Position numbers and translations under genes: made by a program | Shown here: one piece after another, positions 17,776 through 26,036 of the stretch | How positions within the stretch are numbered: position 1 is the first letter of the stretch | How the letters are laid out: the number at the start of each line of letters is the position of its first letter | Source: Magnetococcales bacterium | GTDB lineage: Bacteria > Pseudomonadota > Magnetococcia > Magnetococcales > JADFYX01 | Length of the DNA stretch: 46,043 bases | Direction of reading: 5' to 3' | NCBI GenBank assembly: GCA_015232405.1 | Contig: JADFZS010000030.1 | Coordinates: forward strand, 1-46,043 | Notes under the pieces: generated by a model | Seen by the model: only the letters and a program-made list of their open reading frames with translations | Database searches by the model: none | What the model was told of the DNA's origin: nothing

Positions 17776-18456
17776 ATGAGCATGACCTTGAGTGATCGGA
17801 TTCAACTAGCTAGAAAAAATGCTGGCCTAACCCAAAAGGGGTTAGCTGATAAGGTGGGTATCAGTCAGACAGCGGTTCATAAGCTTGAGTGTGGTAGATC
17901 TAGATCTTCACGGCGCACCGTTAGTATTGCACTGACCTGTGGGGTTGATCCTATATGGTTGGATACTGGTCGTGGTGACATGCTTCTTCCTGGTGGTGGC
18001 ACTCCAACTGAAACTCCTGGTGTGGGTGAAGATGAACAGCCATACCGCCCATTTCCTCTGATTGCCAGGGTGCCATTGATCAAGTGGGAGCTAATTGATA
18101 CAATGTGCGCCTCTGATGATTTTGATCAGATTGACGCTGAGGCAATTGACTGGATTCCTGTTGCTCCACGCACCAGCACACGTTGTTATGCTTTGACTGT
18201 TCCTGATGACTCCATGGAGCCGGAGTTTTCCGAAAGAGAGATCCTTATAGTAGACCCAACCCAAGAGGGTGTCCATAACCAATATCTGGTTGCACGTCTG
18301 GAGGGTGATTCTCGTCCTACTTTCAAACAGCTGATTATCCTTGGTAACCGTCGTTATTTAAAACCGTTAAACGCCCGTTATCCGCTAATTGATGTGGAAG
18401 GCAGAATTGATGTTTGTGGGGTTGTGGTCTGTAAATATAAAGATTATGTGCTTTGA
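17776..18456 (+). CDS. XRE-type HTH / S24 peptidase-fold (LexA/CI-like) transcriptional repressor
   Basis: 226 residues. The N-terminal XRE helix-turn-helix spans ~5-65 (ARKNAGLTQKGLADKVGIS, TAVHKLECG). A Pro/Gly-rich linker (~70-95) precedes an S24 domain (~96-226). The catalytic pair is recognisable: Ser146 in PDDSMEPEF and Lys184 in RPTFKQLI. The expected Ala-Gly (or Cys-Gly) cleavage site before the domain is not seen; the region reads VPLIKWELIDTM. So it may not self-cleave in response to RecA. No phage structural or integrase genes are nearby. AAGGAAAAG lies just before the ATG, and a dyad operator lies upstream. Confidence 0.85.
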   Translation: MSMTLSDRIQLARKNAGLTQKGLADKVGISQTAVHKLECGRSRSSRRTVSIALTCGVDPIWLDTGRGDMLLPGGGTPTETPGVGEDEQPYRPFPLIARVPLIKWELIDTMCASDDFDQIDAEAIDWIPVAPRTSTRCYALTVPDDSMEPEFSEREILIVDPTQEGVHNQYLVARLEGDSRPTFKQLIILGNRRYLKPLNARYPLIDVEGRIDVCGVVVCKYKDYVL

Positions 18457-18512
18457 TGCCATAATTTTTATATTAGAGAAAAATAGTACATATCAATTAA
18501 AATCATACGGTT

Positions 18513-18650
18513 AAAAGCAAAACCTTGGGAGGCCTTGCAGGCCCCCAAACCCCCACGCTTTTAAATGTAAAGGCATAAAAACAAAAGCAAAACCTTGGGC
18601 TTTGCCCAAACCCACAAGGGAGATAATCCCCCTTGACCCCTAAACAGTGA
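18513..18650. repeat. Tandem-arranged short interspersed repeat units
   Basis: A 17-base direct repeat AAAAGCAAAACCTTGGG occurs at 18513-18529 and 18583-18599, 70 bases apart. Each copy continues into GC-rich hairpin-forming sequence: GGCCT/AGGCC after the first, TTGGGC-ttt-GCCCAA after the second, followed by AAGGG/CCCTT. The GC-rich, plasmid-like stem structure in an otherwise AT-rich gap suggests a REP-like non-coding element. It is related by its CCTTGG core to the element at 12599-12679. Confidence 0.55.
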
Positions 18651-18664
18651 AAAATATTCTAAAC

Positions 18665-18707
18665 AAAAAACTCGCCCATTTAACTATGGAGCGAGTTTTT
18701 TGTTTTT
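18665..18707 (+). terminator. Rho-independent terminator
   Basis: AAAAAACTCGC (18665-18675) pairs with GCGAGTTTTTT (18691-18701) around a 15-base loop, followed by gttttt. The A and T runs on both sides allow it to work in either direction. It separates the repressor and repeat region from moeB. Confidence 0.75.
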
Positions 18708-18755
18708 ACATGATATTCCATTGCTTCACCTCCATGGCTATGGGATATTTTTTTC

Positions 18756-19523
18756 ATGACACTATTAGCAGATCAAATCCAGCGTTATTCTCGCCAAATT
18801 ATACTCAAAGATATTGGTGGTATCGGGCAGAGTAAACTTCTTGACTCCACAGTTTTTATCCTGGGTGCTGGGGGGCTTGGCTCTCCGGCTGCTCTCTATC
18901 TTGCAGCTAGCGGTGTAGGTCGTCTCATAATTGCTGATAACGATCTTGTGGAGCTATCCAACCTGCAAAGACAGATACTCCACACAACATCTGCAGTGGG
19001 TGAGGCTAAAGTTGAATCGGCAAAAAAAAACCTAAACGCTCTTAACCCAGATGTTGAGATTATCACCATATCCCAACGAGTAACTGAAAATAGTGTAGAC
19101 TCTCTCATAGACAAGGCTGATCTGGTGTTGGATGGCAGTGATAATTTTGCCACCCGTTATCTCTTGAACGATGCTTGTTTAAAGCAAAAAAAATTGTTGG
19201 TTTCTGCTGCGGTGTTGGGGTTTGAAGGACAGATTGCCACTTTTGCCCACGGAATTGACCCAAAAGCACCATGTTACAGGTGTCTTTTTCCCAATCCTCC
19301 GCAGTCTGCTCCTACCTGCTCTACAGCTGGGGTGTTGGGAGCAGCAGTTGGCACAGTAGGTTCATTACAAGCAGCAGAAGCTATAAAGTTGCTTTTAGGT
19401 ATAGGGCAAAATTTGATCGGCTCTATGCTTCTGATAAACACCTTTGACAATATCTACCATAATATCAACATTGCCAAACTGCCTGACTGCCCAACTTGTG
19501 GCTCTCAACGCCAGTTAATATAG
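18756..19523 (+). CDS. moeB: MoeB/ThiF-family sulfur-carrier adenylyltransferase, probably molybdopterin-synthase adenylyltransferase
   Basis: E1-like enzyme of 255 residues that adenylates the C-terminal glycine of a MoaD-type sulfur carrier. It has the nucleotide-binding GAGGLGSP (37-44), RQILHTT, a DGSDNFATRYLLND motif, two CxxC zinc pairs (C173/C176 and C245/C248) and PTCSTAGVLG. There is no C-terminal rhodanese domain. Its stop lies 3 bases from the modC stop, so it converges on the molybdenum operon, which favours MoeB over ThiF. In many genomes one such enzyme serves both pathways. No strong ribosome-binding site is seen before the ATG. moaD is not in the window. Confidence 0.88.
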   Translation: MTLLADQIQRYSRQIILKDIGGIGQSKLLDSTVFILGAGGLGSPAALYLAASGVGRLIIADNDLVELSNLQRQILHTTSAVGEAKVESAKKNLNALNPDVEIITISQRVTENSVDSLIDKADLVLDGSDNFATRYLLNDACLKQKKLLVSAAVLGFEGQIATFAHGIDPKAPCYRCLFPNPPQSAPTCSTAGVLGAAVGTVGSLQAAEAIKLLLGIGQNLIGSMLLINTFDNIYHNINIAKLPDCPTCGSQRQLI

Positions 19524-19526
19524 TTT

Positions 19527-20606
19527 TTACCTCTCCAGAGCTATACTTTTTACCTGGGCAATTAATGATAGACCCTTTTTAATGGAGAGGGATTGTAAAG
19601 ATTTTTTGGTGATTCTCGCTAAAATGGGACTGTTGCCAACCATTAATTTTACCACATATTGGGCAGGGTTCTCCTGGGCAACTTCAACTACCTGGGCCGG
19701 GAACAGATTAAGAATGCTGGTGTTACTTGGGTGGTCTAAGGCGAGGCTGACATCACGGGCAAATATTCTTACCCTAACTTTGTCGCCAATTGCCAGATTG
19801 TTATTGGCGATAAAAAGTCTCTGTGCCGGTTCCCCAAACTCAAGATGGTTTAAATGGTAGCTGGGATCATGGGCTACCACCCTGGCTGTTAACACTGTGC
19901 TGGCATCACTACGGTGGGCCAACGGCAGTTCAAGGGAGGTCATCATATCACTAATGGGGCCAGTTGCTATTATCTCTCCTGATTCCATTACAGCTAGATA
20001 ATCGGCAAGTTGGAGAATCTCCCCCATATCATGGCTAACATGGAGTATAGGAAGCTGTAACTGGTTTTGTAATGAGCTAATAAAGCCCAAAATCCTTCTG
20101 CTTCCTGTTTGATCCATGGATGCCAAAGGTTCATCCATAATCAACAGTTCAGGATTTGATAAAATAGCCCGGCCAATTGCAACTCTCTGTTGTTCGCCAC
20201 CTGATAATCCTTGTGGATGGCGATTTAATAGGGGTTCTAACTCCAATATTTGCACAACCCCATCCCAGGAGATGGAGCTTTTTTGGTTTTTGGATCTTTT
20301 GCGGCCAAAAAGTAGGTTATCTTTAACTGTAAGATGTTTAAAAAGACGGTTCTCTTGAAATACCACTCCCACCGGGCGTTGATGAGGGGGAAGAAAAATA
20401 TTTTTTGCTTCATCTTGCCATATATCATCACCAAACCTTAAATATCCTTGTGTAGCTCTTTCCAGTCCTGCTAAACAGCGTAAAAATGTGGTTTTTCCAC
20501 TACCTGATGGACCAAAAAGTCCTGTTACCCCACTGATAGCGGTGGCCAGATTGCTATTTAGGGTAAAATCCCCCTTTATAAGTTTAAAACGGGCCTCTAA
20601 TTTCAT
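19527..20606 (-). CDS. modC: Molybdate ABC transporter ATP-binding protein
   Basis: 359 residues; energises molybdate import through ModB. The ABC domain (~1-235) has Walker A GPSGSGKTT, Q-loop FQENRLF, signature LSGGEQQRVAIGRA, Walker B LLIMDEPLASMD and the switch His in VSHDMGEI. The C-terminal ~110 residues form the TOBE/MOP-like molybdate-binding regulatory domain (LTARVVAHDPSYHLNHLEF, ... KVRVRIFARDVSLAL). Its start codon overlaps the modB stop (ATGA), so translation is coupled. It is the last gene of the molybdenum operon. Confidence 0.95.
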   Translation of the reverse strand: MKLEARFKLIKGDFTLNSNLATAISGVTGLFGPSGSGKTTFLRCLAGLERATQGYLRFGDDIWQDEAKNIFLPPHQRPVGVVFQENRLFKHLTVKDNLLFGRKRSKNQKSSISWDGVVQILELEPLLNRHPQGLSGGEQQRVAIGRAILSNPELLIMDEPLASMDQTGSRRILGFISSLQNQLQLPILHVSHDMGEILQLADYLAVMESGEIIATGPISDMMTSLELPLAHRSDASTVLTARVVAHDPSYHLNHLEFGEPAQRLFIANNNLAIGDKVRVRIFARDVSLALDHPSNTSILNLFPAQVVEVAQENPAQYVVKLMVGNSPILARITKKSLQSLSIKKGLSLIAQVKSIALER

Positions 20607-21295
20607 GGTATGCCTATGGGTGTGCGACGATTAAAGGCGTTGACAAAAATTAGAGATGCAAACGACAACAATAACAGCAGTGCTGAAAGAGTGTGGGCCT
20701 GGGCATATTCCAAACTTTCAACATGGTCATAAATGGCTATGGAAATTACCTGGGTCTGTCCTGGAATGTTACCACCAACCATTAGAACAACACCAAACTC
20801 TCCCAGAGTGTGGGCAAAACCCAAAATAGTAGCTGTGATATAGCCTCCACGGGCCAGGGGAAAGGCGACATTAATAAAGGTATCCCATGGGGTTGCTCCC
20901 AAAGTAGCAGCGGCTTCAAGGGGTTTTGTTCCTATGGTTTCAAAGGCCCGTTGCAAAGGTTGCACGACAAAGGGCAGAGAGTAAATTACCGATGCTATCA
21001 CCAGACCGGAAAAGCGGAAAGATAGAGCGTGACCAGTTATAGTCACCCAAGCTCCCCCAAGCCATCCATATGGACCCAGGAAAATCAGTAGATAAAATCC
21101 CAAAACCGTCGGTGGTAGTACCAAAGGTAGGGATATGACAGCTTCGGCTATGGTTTTAAAACGACCCTTGGAGTGGGCAAGCCACCACGCCATTGGTGTA
21201 CCTATCAACAGTAATATGGCTGTGGTGACAAAGGCTAGCAGCAAGCTTAGCTTTAACGCCTGCCAATCCATACTATTTATTGTCTCAATAGCCAT
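20603..21295 (-). CDS. modB: Molybdate ABC transporter permease
   Basis: 230 residues with about five membrane segments. The permease EAA-type loop reads EAAATLGATPWDTFINVAFPLA near residues 130-150. PLVLPPTVLGFYLLI and TLGEFGVVLMVGGNIPGQTQ are typical of ModB. The ATG at 21295 overlaps the modA stop (TGATG); the GTG one codon upstream is the alternative. It forms the membrane channel for molybdate with ModC. Confidence 0.95.
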   Translation of the reverse strand: MAIETINSMDWQALKLSLLLAFVTTAILLLIGTPMAWWLAHSKGRFKTIAEAVISLPLVLPPTVLGFYLLIFLGPYGWLGGAWVTITGHALSFRFSGLVIASVIYSLPFVVQPLQRAFETIGTKPLEAAATLGATPWDTFINVAFPLARGGYITATILGFAHTLGEFGVVLMVGGNIPGQTQVISIAIYDHVESLEYAQAHTLSALLLLLSFASLIFVNAFNRRTPIGIP

Positions 21296-22035
21296 CACGG
21301 TACAGCATATCCCATAGCCTTGATAATATTTTTGCTATTGGCTGTTTTTAAAAATTTCATGAGAGCTAAAACCCCAGGGTTGCTTTTGTGCTGGTTGATA
21401 ACAACAGCATCTTGGCGAATGGGGTTATAATATTGGTGAGGTATTATCCAAATATTTTTGGGATCGGCCTTTATGGTTTTAAGTTGTGATAGTGCAACAA
21501 AGCCGGAGTCAACACCACCACTAGCGACAAAGGCCAAAGTCTGTCCAACATTTTCAGCAAAGGCCATGTTGTTTTTGTGCTGTTTCCAGCTGTTGGTAAA
21601 CTGCAAAACCTCTTTTGCTGCCATACCGTAAGGGGCAACCTTGGGATTGGATAGGGCTATGGGGCGAGCTTTTTTTTTGTGTAGATATTCCCGATTTATG
21701 TTTCTGTTTTTAGAGCCGGGAACCCAGAGAGCCAGCCTTCCCATTGCATAGGTAAATTGACTTTGTTTATCTGCCAAACCTGCTTGGGCAAGAAGGGTTG
21801 GTCTTTTTTGATCAGCAGCAAAAAAAACCTGAAATGGTGCGCCATTGACTATCTGGGCATATAGTTTGCCCGTGGAGCCAGTGCTGATTAAAAGATCGTG
21901 TTGAGTTTGTGCGGCAAAAATATCTGCCAGTTTTTCCATTGGTTGTTTGAAATTTGCTGCAACTGCCACATGGACGGTTTGACTGGCAGCGACACAAGGG
22001 TAAAACAGCAGCCAGAGTACAAATAGATACCTCAT
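21295..22035 (-). CDS. modA: Molybdate-binding periplasmic protein
   Basis: 246 residues with a classical signal peptide (~1-19, cleaved near AAS-QT). The mature protein has VHVAVAANFKQPMEKLADIF and ISTGSTGKLYAQIVNGAPFQVFFAAD, the oxyanion-binding signature of ModA, and later GGVDSGFVALSQLK. It binds molybdate or tungstate and delivers it to ModBC. Its ATG overlaps the moaA stop (TAATG), and a GGGGGG run inside the end of moaA can serve as ribosome-binding site. Confidence 0.95.
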   Translation of the reverse strand: MRYLFVLWLLFYPCVAASQTVHVAVAANFKQPMEKLADIFAAQTQHDLLISTGSTGKLYAQIVNGAPFQVFFAADQKRPTLLAQAGLADKQSQFTYAMGRLALWVPGSKNRNINREYLHKKKARPIALSNPKVAPYGMAAKEVLQFTNSWKQHKNNMAFAENVGQTLAFVASGGVDSGFVALSQLKTIKADPKNIWIIPHQYYNPIRQDAVVINQHKSNPGVLALMKFLKTANSKNIIKAMGYAVP

Positions 22036-23024
22036 TACCCCCCCAAGGCGGTCATCTGGTGAGTTGCGCCATGGCTATTATTATTAAACTGATGGCTTTC
22101 GGGTTTTAAAGATACCCCTCTGATTATCTGCTCTTTGAGCTGCTCATCGGTAGCGCCATCTCTAATGAACTTACGAAGATCACTGCGGTCTTCATGGCCC
22201 AGACAGAGAACCAACTGCCCGGTTGATGTCAAACGCATACGGTTGCAGGTTTCACAAAAGTGGCGTGAACGGGCCGATATTACCCCAATGTTGGCTTTGG
22301 AGTTGCCAATCTTGTAATAACGGGCAGGCCCGGAGCCAACCTTTTGATGGACTGGTATTAGCTCTGAGCTAAAACGGTCCTTGATCATGGTTAAAATTTG
22401 TTCTGCCGGAATGTATCTATCAGAAACCTGTTTTCCGGCATCACCCACAGGCATGGTCTCAATAAAACGCAGAATCAGGCCGTGGTGACGGGCATATTCA
22501 ACCATGTCACCCACCTCATTTTCGTTGATGCCCTTCATAACCACCATATTGATTTTAACAGGGTGCAGACCCGCAGCAACAGCTGTCGCTATACCGTCCA
22601 ATACCTTTTGCAGTTTTCCACCACGGGTAATGGTGCTGAATGTTTTTGGGTTCAATGTGTCCAGGGATATGTTAACCCGACCAACACCAGCTTTTTTAAG
22701 GTCATGGGCATAGCGTTTTAGCAACAGAGCATTGGTGGATAGTGATAGCTCCTGTAAATTTGGTAGGGAGCCTATCTCCTTGATGAGTGACAAGACATTA
22801 TTCCTCAACAGTGGCTCTCCACCTGTCAGGCGAATACGCTCTATACCAAGTTGGGTAAATATTTTGATAAGGCGGCCTGTCTCTTCCAGGCTCAACAGTT
22901 TGTCGTTGTTGGGTAGCAACTCGTTACCATCAATACGGCAGTAGTCACAATTTAGGTTGCAACGGTCGGTTATCGATACTCGCAGATAGTGAATGGTTCT
23001 TCCAAATGAGTCTATAAGTGCCAC
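22035..23024 (-). CDS. moaA: GTP 3',8-cyclase (radical SAM, molybdopterin synthesis step 1)
   Basis: 329 residues; converts GTP to 3',8-cyclo-GTP. The N-terminal radical SAM cluster motif is CNLNCDYC (in TDRCNLNCDYCR), and the SAM-binding region LTGGEPLLR follows. The C-terminal second 4Fe-4S site is formed by CETCNRMRLTSTGQLVLCLG. The protein ends in the conserved Gly-Gly tail (ALGG) needed for activity. The start is a GTG at 23024 with GGAG upstream. It lies 16 bases after moaC, its partner in making cyclic pyranopterin. Confidence 0.96.
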   Translation of the reverse strand: MALIDSFGRTIHYLRVSITDRCNLNCDYCRIDGNELLPNNDKLLSLEETGRLIKIFTQLGIERIRLTGGEPLLRNNVLSLIKEIGSLPNLQELSLSTNALLLKRYAHDLKKAGVGRVNISLDTLNPKTFSTITRGGKLQKVLDGIATAVAAGLHPVKINMVVMKGINENEVGDMVEYARHHGLILRFIETMPVGDAGKQVSDRYIPAEQILTMIKDRFSSELIPVHQKVGSGPARYYKIGNSKANIGVISARSRHFCETCNRMRLTSTGQLVLCLGHEDRSDLRKFIRDGATDEQLKEQIIRGVSLKPESHQFNNNSHGATHQMTALGG

Positions 23025-23040
23025 GCAGTTTTACTCCAAA

Positions 23041-23529
23041 CTATTTTTTTAGCTCTTCTTTGCGGATGTAGTGACCACTCTTGCCGCCCATTTTTTCCAA
23101 CAGGCGGATGTTGCCAATGGTCATGTCACGATCTACAGCTTTACACATGTCGTATATGGTTAAACCAACAATACTTGCAGCTGTTAACGCCTCCATCTCC
23201 ACCCCGGTTTTGCCCGAAGTTTTAACCCGAACCATAAATTTGATTATACTATCTGCTGGCTTAGGTTCGTAGGTGACTTTTATTGAGGTTAAATTAAGCT
23301 GATGGCATAGGGGGATGAGTGAGTCAACACGTTTTGCTGCCATAATTCCAGCAATGCGCGCCACCTCCAACACATCACCTTTTGCTACCTCTTTATCCAT
23401 GATCAGGCGAAATGTCTCTGGTTGCATGGATATCTCTCCACCTGCCACTGCAACTCTCTGGCTTATTTCCTTTGACCCGACATCCACCATATGTACTGCA
23501 CCAGATTTATCAAAATGAGTCAATTCCAT
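23041..23529 (-). CDS. moaC: Cyclic pyranopterin monophosphate synthase
   Basis: 162 residues; acts on the MoaA product to give cyclic pyranopterin monophosphate. Typical motifs are [16 protein letters not shown] at the N-terminus, [20 protein letters not shown] with the active-site CH, and [25 protein letters not shown]. The ATG at 23529 is preferred over the GTG at 23538 because AAGGTGA lies 6-12 bases before it, overlapping that GTG. Confidence 0.96.
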   Translation of the reverse strand: MELTHFDKSGAVHMVDVGSKEISQRVAVAGGEISMQPETFRLIMDKEVAKGDVLEVARIAGIMAAKRVDSLIPLCHQLNLTSIKVTYEPKPADSIIKFMVRVKTSGKTGVEMEALTAASIVGLTIYDMCKAVDRDMTIGNIRLLEKMGGKSGHYIRKEELKK

Positions 23530-23551
23530 AGGATTCACCTTTTTAAAAAAA

Positions 23552-24757
23552 TCAATCGTATTGAATTAGCTGCACTTTTACCATATCACCATCATTTATA
23601 TTGGTGAGTTCCTCCGGCATGACAATAAATGCGTTGGCTTTTGATAGGCTGGTTAAAATACCTGAGCCTTGGGCTCCCGTTGTTTCAACCCATGGTCCTG
23701 TGGCATCAAAGTGGACTATACCCCTTACAAAATTCATACGGCTATGTTTTTTCTTGAATTTACCTTTAAATCTAACATTTAAAATTTGCGGCTGTTCGTC
23801 CAATGCTCCCATTAGACGTATTAGGGCAGGACGGACAATTGTTAAAAATACTGTTAAGCTGGATACCGGGTTACCTGGTAGTCCAAAAAACAGGGCACGG
23901 CCCAATTTTCCATAAGCTTGTGGCTTGCCAGGTTTCATGGCAACCTTCCAAAAGTGGATGTTACCCCACTCCATGAGTACCTCTTTGATAAGATCATAGT
24001 CACCGACTGAAACACCACCACTACTAATAATGGCATCGGCCTCTTCACCACCACGATGTAAAGCCCTCTCAATTTCGTTGCGGTTATCTTTCACAACACC
24101 CAAATCGAGCACATCAACTCCCAAAGCGTTTAAAGCGGTATGGAGGGATGTGCGATTGCTGTCATATACCTGCCCTGGTTTAATGCTGTTTCCTGCCTCT
24201 ATCACCTCATTGCCAGAAGAGAGTAGGGCGACAACCGGACGCCGTAAAACCGATAGCTCTGAAATACCCAATGAAGTAAGAAGGCCAAGGTCAGCTGGTT
24301 TCAACCTTCTGCCAGCTGGTAGAACTTCATCACCGATTGAGATATCCTCTCCAGCTTTGCGGATATGTTGATACTGTTGTTGCCCACCTGGAATGGTTAT
24401 ATAGTCATTATTTCTATTCACCACCTCCTGCATGACCACACAGTCACAATTGGGGGGGATGGGAGCACCCGTCATAATACGAATGGCCTGTCCCGGTTGC
24501 AGGGGGTCTGTGATAATGTCACCTGCTGGCAGATCGGCAACAACTTCAAAAGTGGTCTGTTGTTCTGGGTGTAAATCGGAAAAAGCCACGGCATAACCAT
24601 CCATGGCTGAGTTGTCATGGTTGGGAACATTAGCTGGTGCTGGTATAGGGTTGGACAAAACCCTGCCCAAACCATGAACAGGGGAAACAGCCTCTCTCTC
24701 TTGAATGGGAGCTACCTGCTCTAGTACCTGTCTACGTGCCTCTTTAAATGAAATCAT
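23552..24757 (-). CDS. moeA: Molybdopterin molybdenumtransferase
   Basis: 401 residues; inserts molybdate into adenylylated molybdopterin. The family pattern is complete: [11 protein letters not shown] near residue 60, [13 protein letters not shown] near 115, the MoCF domain with [11 protein letters not shown] near 250, [14 protein letters not shown] near 295, and a C-terminal beta-barrel. The ATG at 24757 is chosen; a longer in-frame extension to 24865 overlaps the upstream gene, has no family counterpart and is rejected. It acts downstream of the MogA half of the preceding gene product. Confidence 0.95.
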   Translation of the reverse strand: MISFKEARRQVLEQVAPIQEREAVSPVHGLGRVLSNPIPAPANVPNHDNSAMDGYAVAFSDLHPEQQTTFEVVADLPAGDIITDPLQPGQAIRIMTGAPIPPNCDCVVMQEVVNRNNDYITIPGGQQQYQHIRKAGEDISIGDEVLPAGRRLKPADLGLLTSLGISELSVLRRPVVALLSSGNEVIEAGNSIKPGQVYDSNRTSLHTALNALGVDVLDLGVVKDNRNEIERALHRGGEEADAIISSGGVSVGDYDLIKEVLMEWGNIHFWKVAMKPGKPQAYGKLGRALFFGLPGNPVSSLTVFLTIVRPALIRLMGALDEQPQILNVRFKGKFKKKHSRMNFVRGIVHFDATGPWVETTGAQGSGILTSLSKANAFIVMPEELTNINDGDMVKVQLIQYD

Positions 24758-24812
24758 TTTAAAATGCTTGCCCTTCTTAAATATTGTATTTTTTTTTACT
24801 TTAACTAAATTG

Positions 24813-25877
24813 TTAGTGACCACCACCCTTAGACATTCTAAGGGCGTGGGGGACCAAATCAGCAATGGATTTTAAACTATGGAGAGCACCACGGGTAGAT
24901 CCAGGTAGGTTGACAACAATTGTCTCCCCCCTAAAAGCTGAAACCCCCCGGGTCAACAGTGCACTGCGAACCTGCTTCAACCCTTCAGTGCGAATATGTT
25001 CGGAAAAACCGGGCAGTTCAATATCGCAAACAGCCCGTGTTGCCTCCGGTGTAACATCACGAGGTCCAGGTCCAGTACCTCCTGTGGTCAGTATGACATT
25101 GAGGTTTTTGTTGTCACACCAGTCGATCAACAGTTGGGATATAGCATCTTTATCGTCAGCTATGATGTCTCTAGCAGTAAGTGTTGCCCCTAAACTTCTA
25201 ATCTCTCCCTCCAGAGCATCGCCACTTTTATCATTTGCCAGACTACGACTATCAGACATGGTTAAAATACCAACCTGCAGACCAGCCCATGATGATTGGT
25301 GGCTGCCGTGGTGGTGATGGCTACTTTTATGATGGTTTTTATGTTTGTGACTGTTCACGTCAGTTTCCGTATTGTCAGTAGCTACTGTTTCATCATCGGT
25401 TGGATGGGTGTGTTGTACAGGTTCATTACTTTTCCATTGACTAGCAGCAGCTTCACATCCCGGACAGCTATCTATCCACTTCTCTTTACCACCTTTTAGC
25501 ACCTCTTTTTTCCAAAAAGTTGCGTGTACCTTTAGGTGGTCTATGACATAACGACAGGCATCAAATGCGGCAGATCTGTGGCGAGATGCAGCGATAACCA
25601 GCACGATATTCTCTCCAGGTTTTAAACGACCGACCCGGTGAATGACCGCTATCTCTTCTACCGCAAATTGAGCCATGGCAGCTGTTTCAATCTTCTGCAG
25701 CTCCGACTCCGTCATTCCTGGGTAGTGTTCCAAAACAAGGGCGGTTACATCGTCATTGTCGGTATAATCACGTACTGTACCCACAAAAGAGACAACTCCA
25801 CCAATTATAGCTTTGTCTTTGGTTAATTTATCAATTTCAGAGGTTACGCAAAAGTTCTCGGTCTGAATTTTAATCAC
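24813..25877 (-). CDS. MoaE-MogA/MoaB fusion with histidine-rich linker
   Basis: 354 residues carrying two steps of molybdenum cofactor synthesis. Residues 1-150 are MoaE, the large subunit of molybdopterin synthase: FVGTVRDYTD, LEHYPGMTESEL, HRVGRLKPGE, AASRHRSAAFDACRYVID, and FWKKEVLKGGKEKW with the catalytic lysine region. Residues ~198-354 are a MogA/MoaB molybdopterin adenylyltransferase: GILTMSDSRS, LTTGGTGPGPRDVTPEAT, NLPGSTRGALHSL. The join (~138-197) has C138-P-G-C141 and then 11 histidines between residues 156 and 193, including four in a row. The start is a GTG at 25877 with a weak ribosome-binding site. It is the first gene of the seven-gene operon. Separate genes are usual for these activities, and no moaD is seen. 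Confidence 0.93.
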   Translation of the reverse strand: MIKIQTENFCVTSEIDKLTKDKAIIGGVVSFVGTVRDYTDNDDVTALVLEHYPGMTESELQKIETAAMAQFAVEEIAVIHRVGRLKPGENIVLVIAASRHRSAAFDACRYVIDHLKVHATFWKKEVLKGGKEKWIDSCPGCEAAASQWKSNEPVQHTHPTDDETVATDNTETDVNSHKHKNHHKSSHHHHGSHQSSWAGLQVGILTMSDSRSLANDKSGDALEGEIRSLGATLTARDIIADDKDAISQLLIDWCDNKNLNVILTTGGTGPGPRDVTPEATRAVCDIELPGFSEHIRTEGLKQVRSALLTRGVSAFRGETIVVNLPGSTRGALHSLKSIADLVPHALRMSKGGGH

Positions 25878-25912
25878 ATTCGCTATTTTCTAGTAGGTAT
25901 TGGATTGTCTCA

Positions 25913-25937
25913 ATGGTCTATCATGGTCTATCATGGA
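25913..25937. promoter_or_regulatory. 10-bp tandem repeats in the divergent moa/CHASE2 promoter region
   Basis: ATGGTCTATC occurs at 25913-25922 and again at 25923-25932, followed by a partial third copy (ATGGAC). The exact 10-bp period places each copy on the same face of the helix, as expected for cooperative protein binding. It lies 36 bases upstream of the GTG of the MoaE-MogA gene and ~100 bases before the CHASE2 gene. No molybdenum cofactor riboswitch was recognised in this leader. Confidence 0.5.
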
Positions 25938-26036
25938 CTTTACTGTATAAAAAGTGTGGTATCAAGGTTGCTCACCCAGGCGAATTGACGACAAAACACA
26001 TAATTTTTTGTAAAAAAATGTATTTTTGGTAAGTTG

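Noticed and set aside
17776..18650. Prophage remnant around the S24 repressor
   Set aside because: No integrase, structural or lysis gene and no attachment-site repeat was seen; the repressor alone does not support a prophage call.
24758..24865. 36-residue N-terminal extension of MoeA
   Set aside because: It overlaps the MoaE-MogA gene, has no family counterpart, and the ATG at 24757 starts exactly where MoeA proteins begin.
24865..25317. 150-residue plus-strand frame opposite the MoaE-MogA gene
   Set aside because: Antisense to a clearly conserved coding region, with no family resemblance or ribosome-binding site.
25878..26036. Molybdenum cofactor riboswitch in the leader of the Moco operon
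   Set aside because: The leader is short and I could not find the conserved Moco motif stems; only the 10-bp tandem repeats are present.
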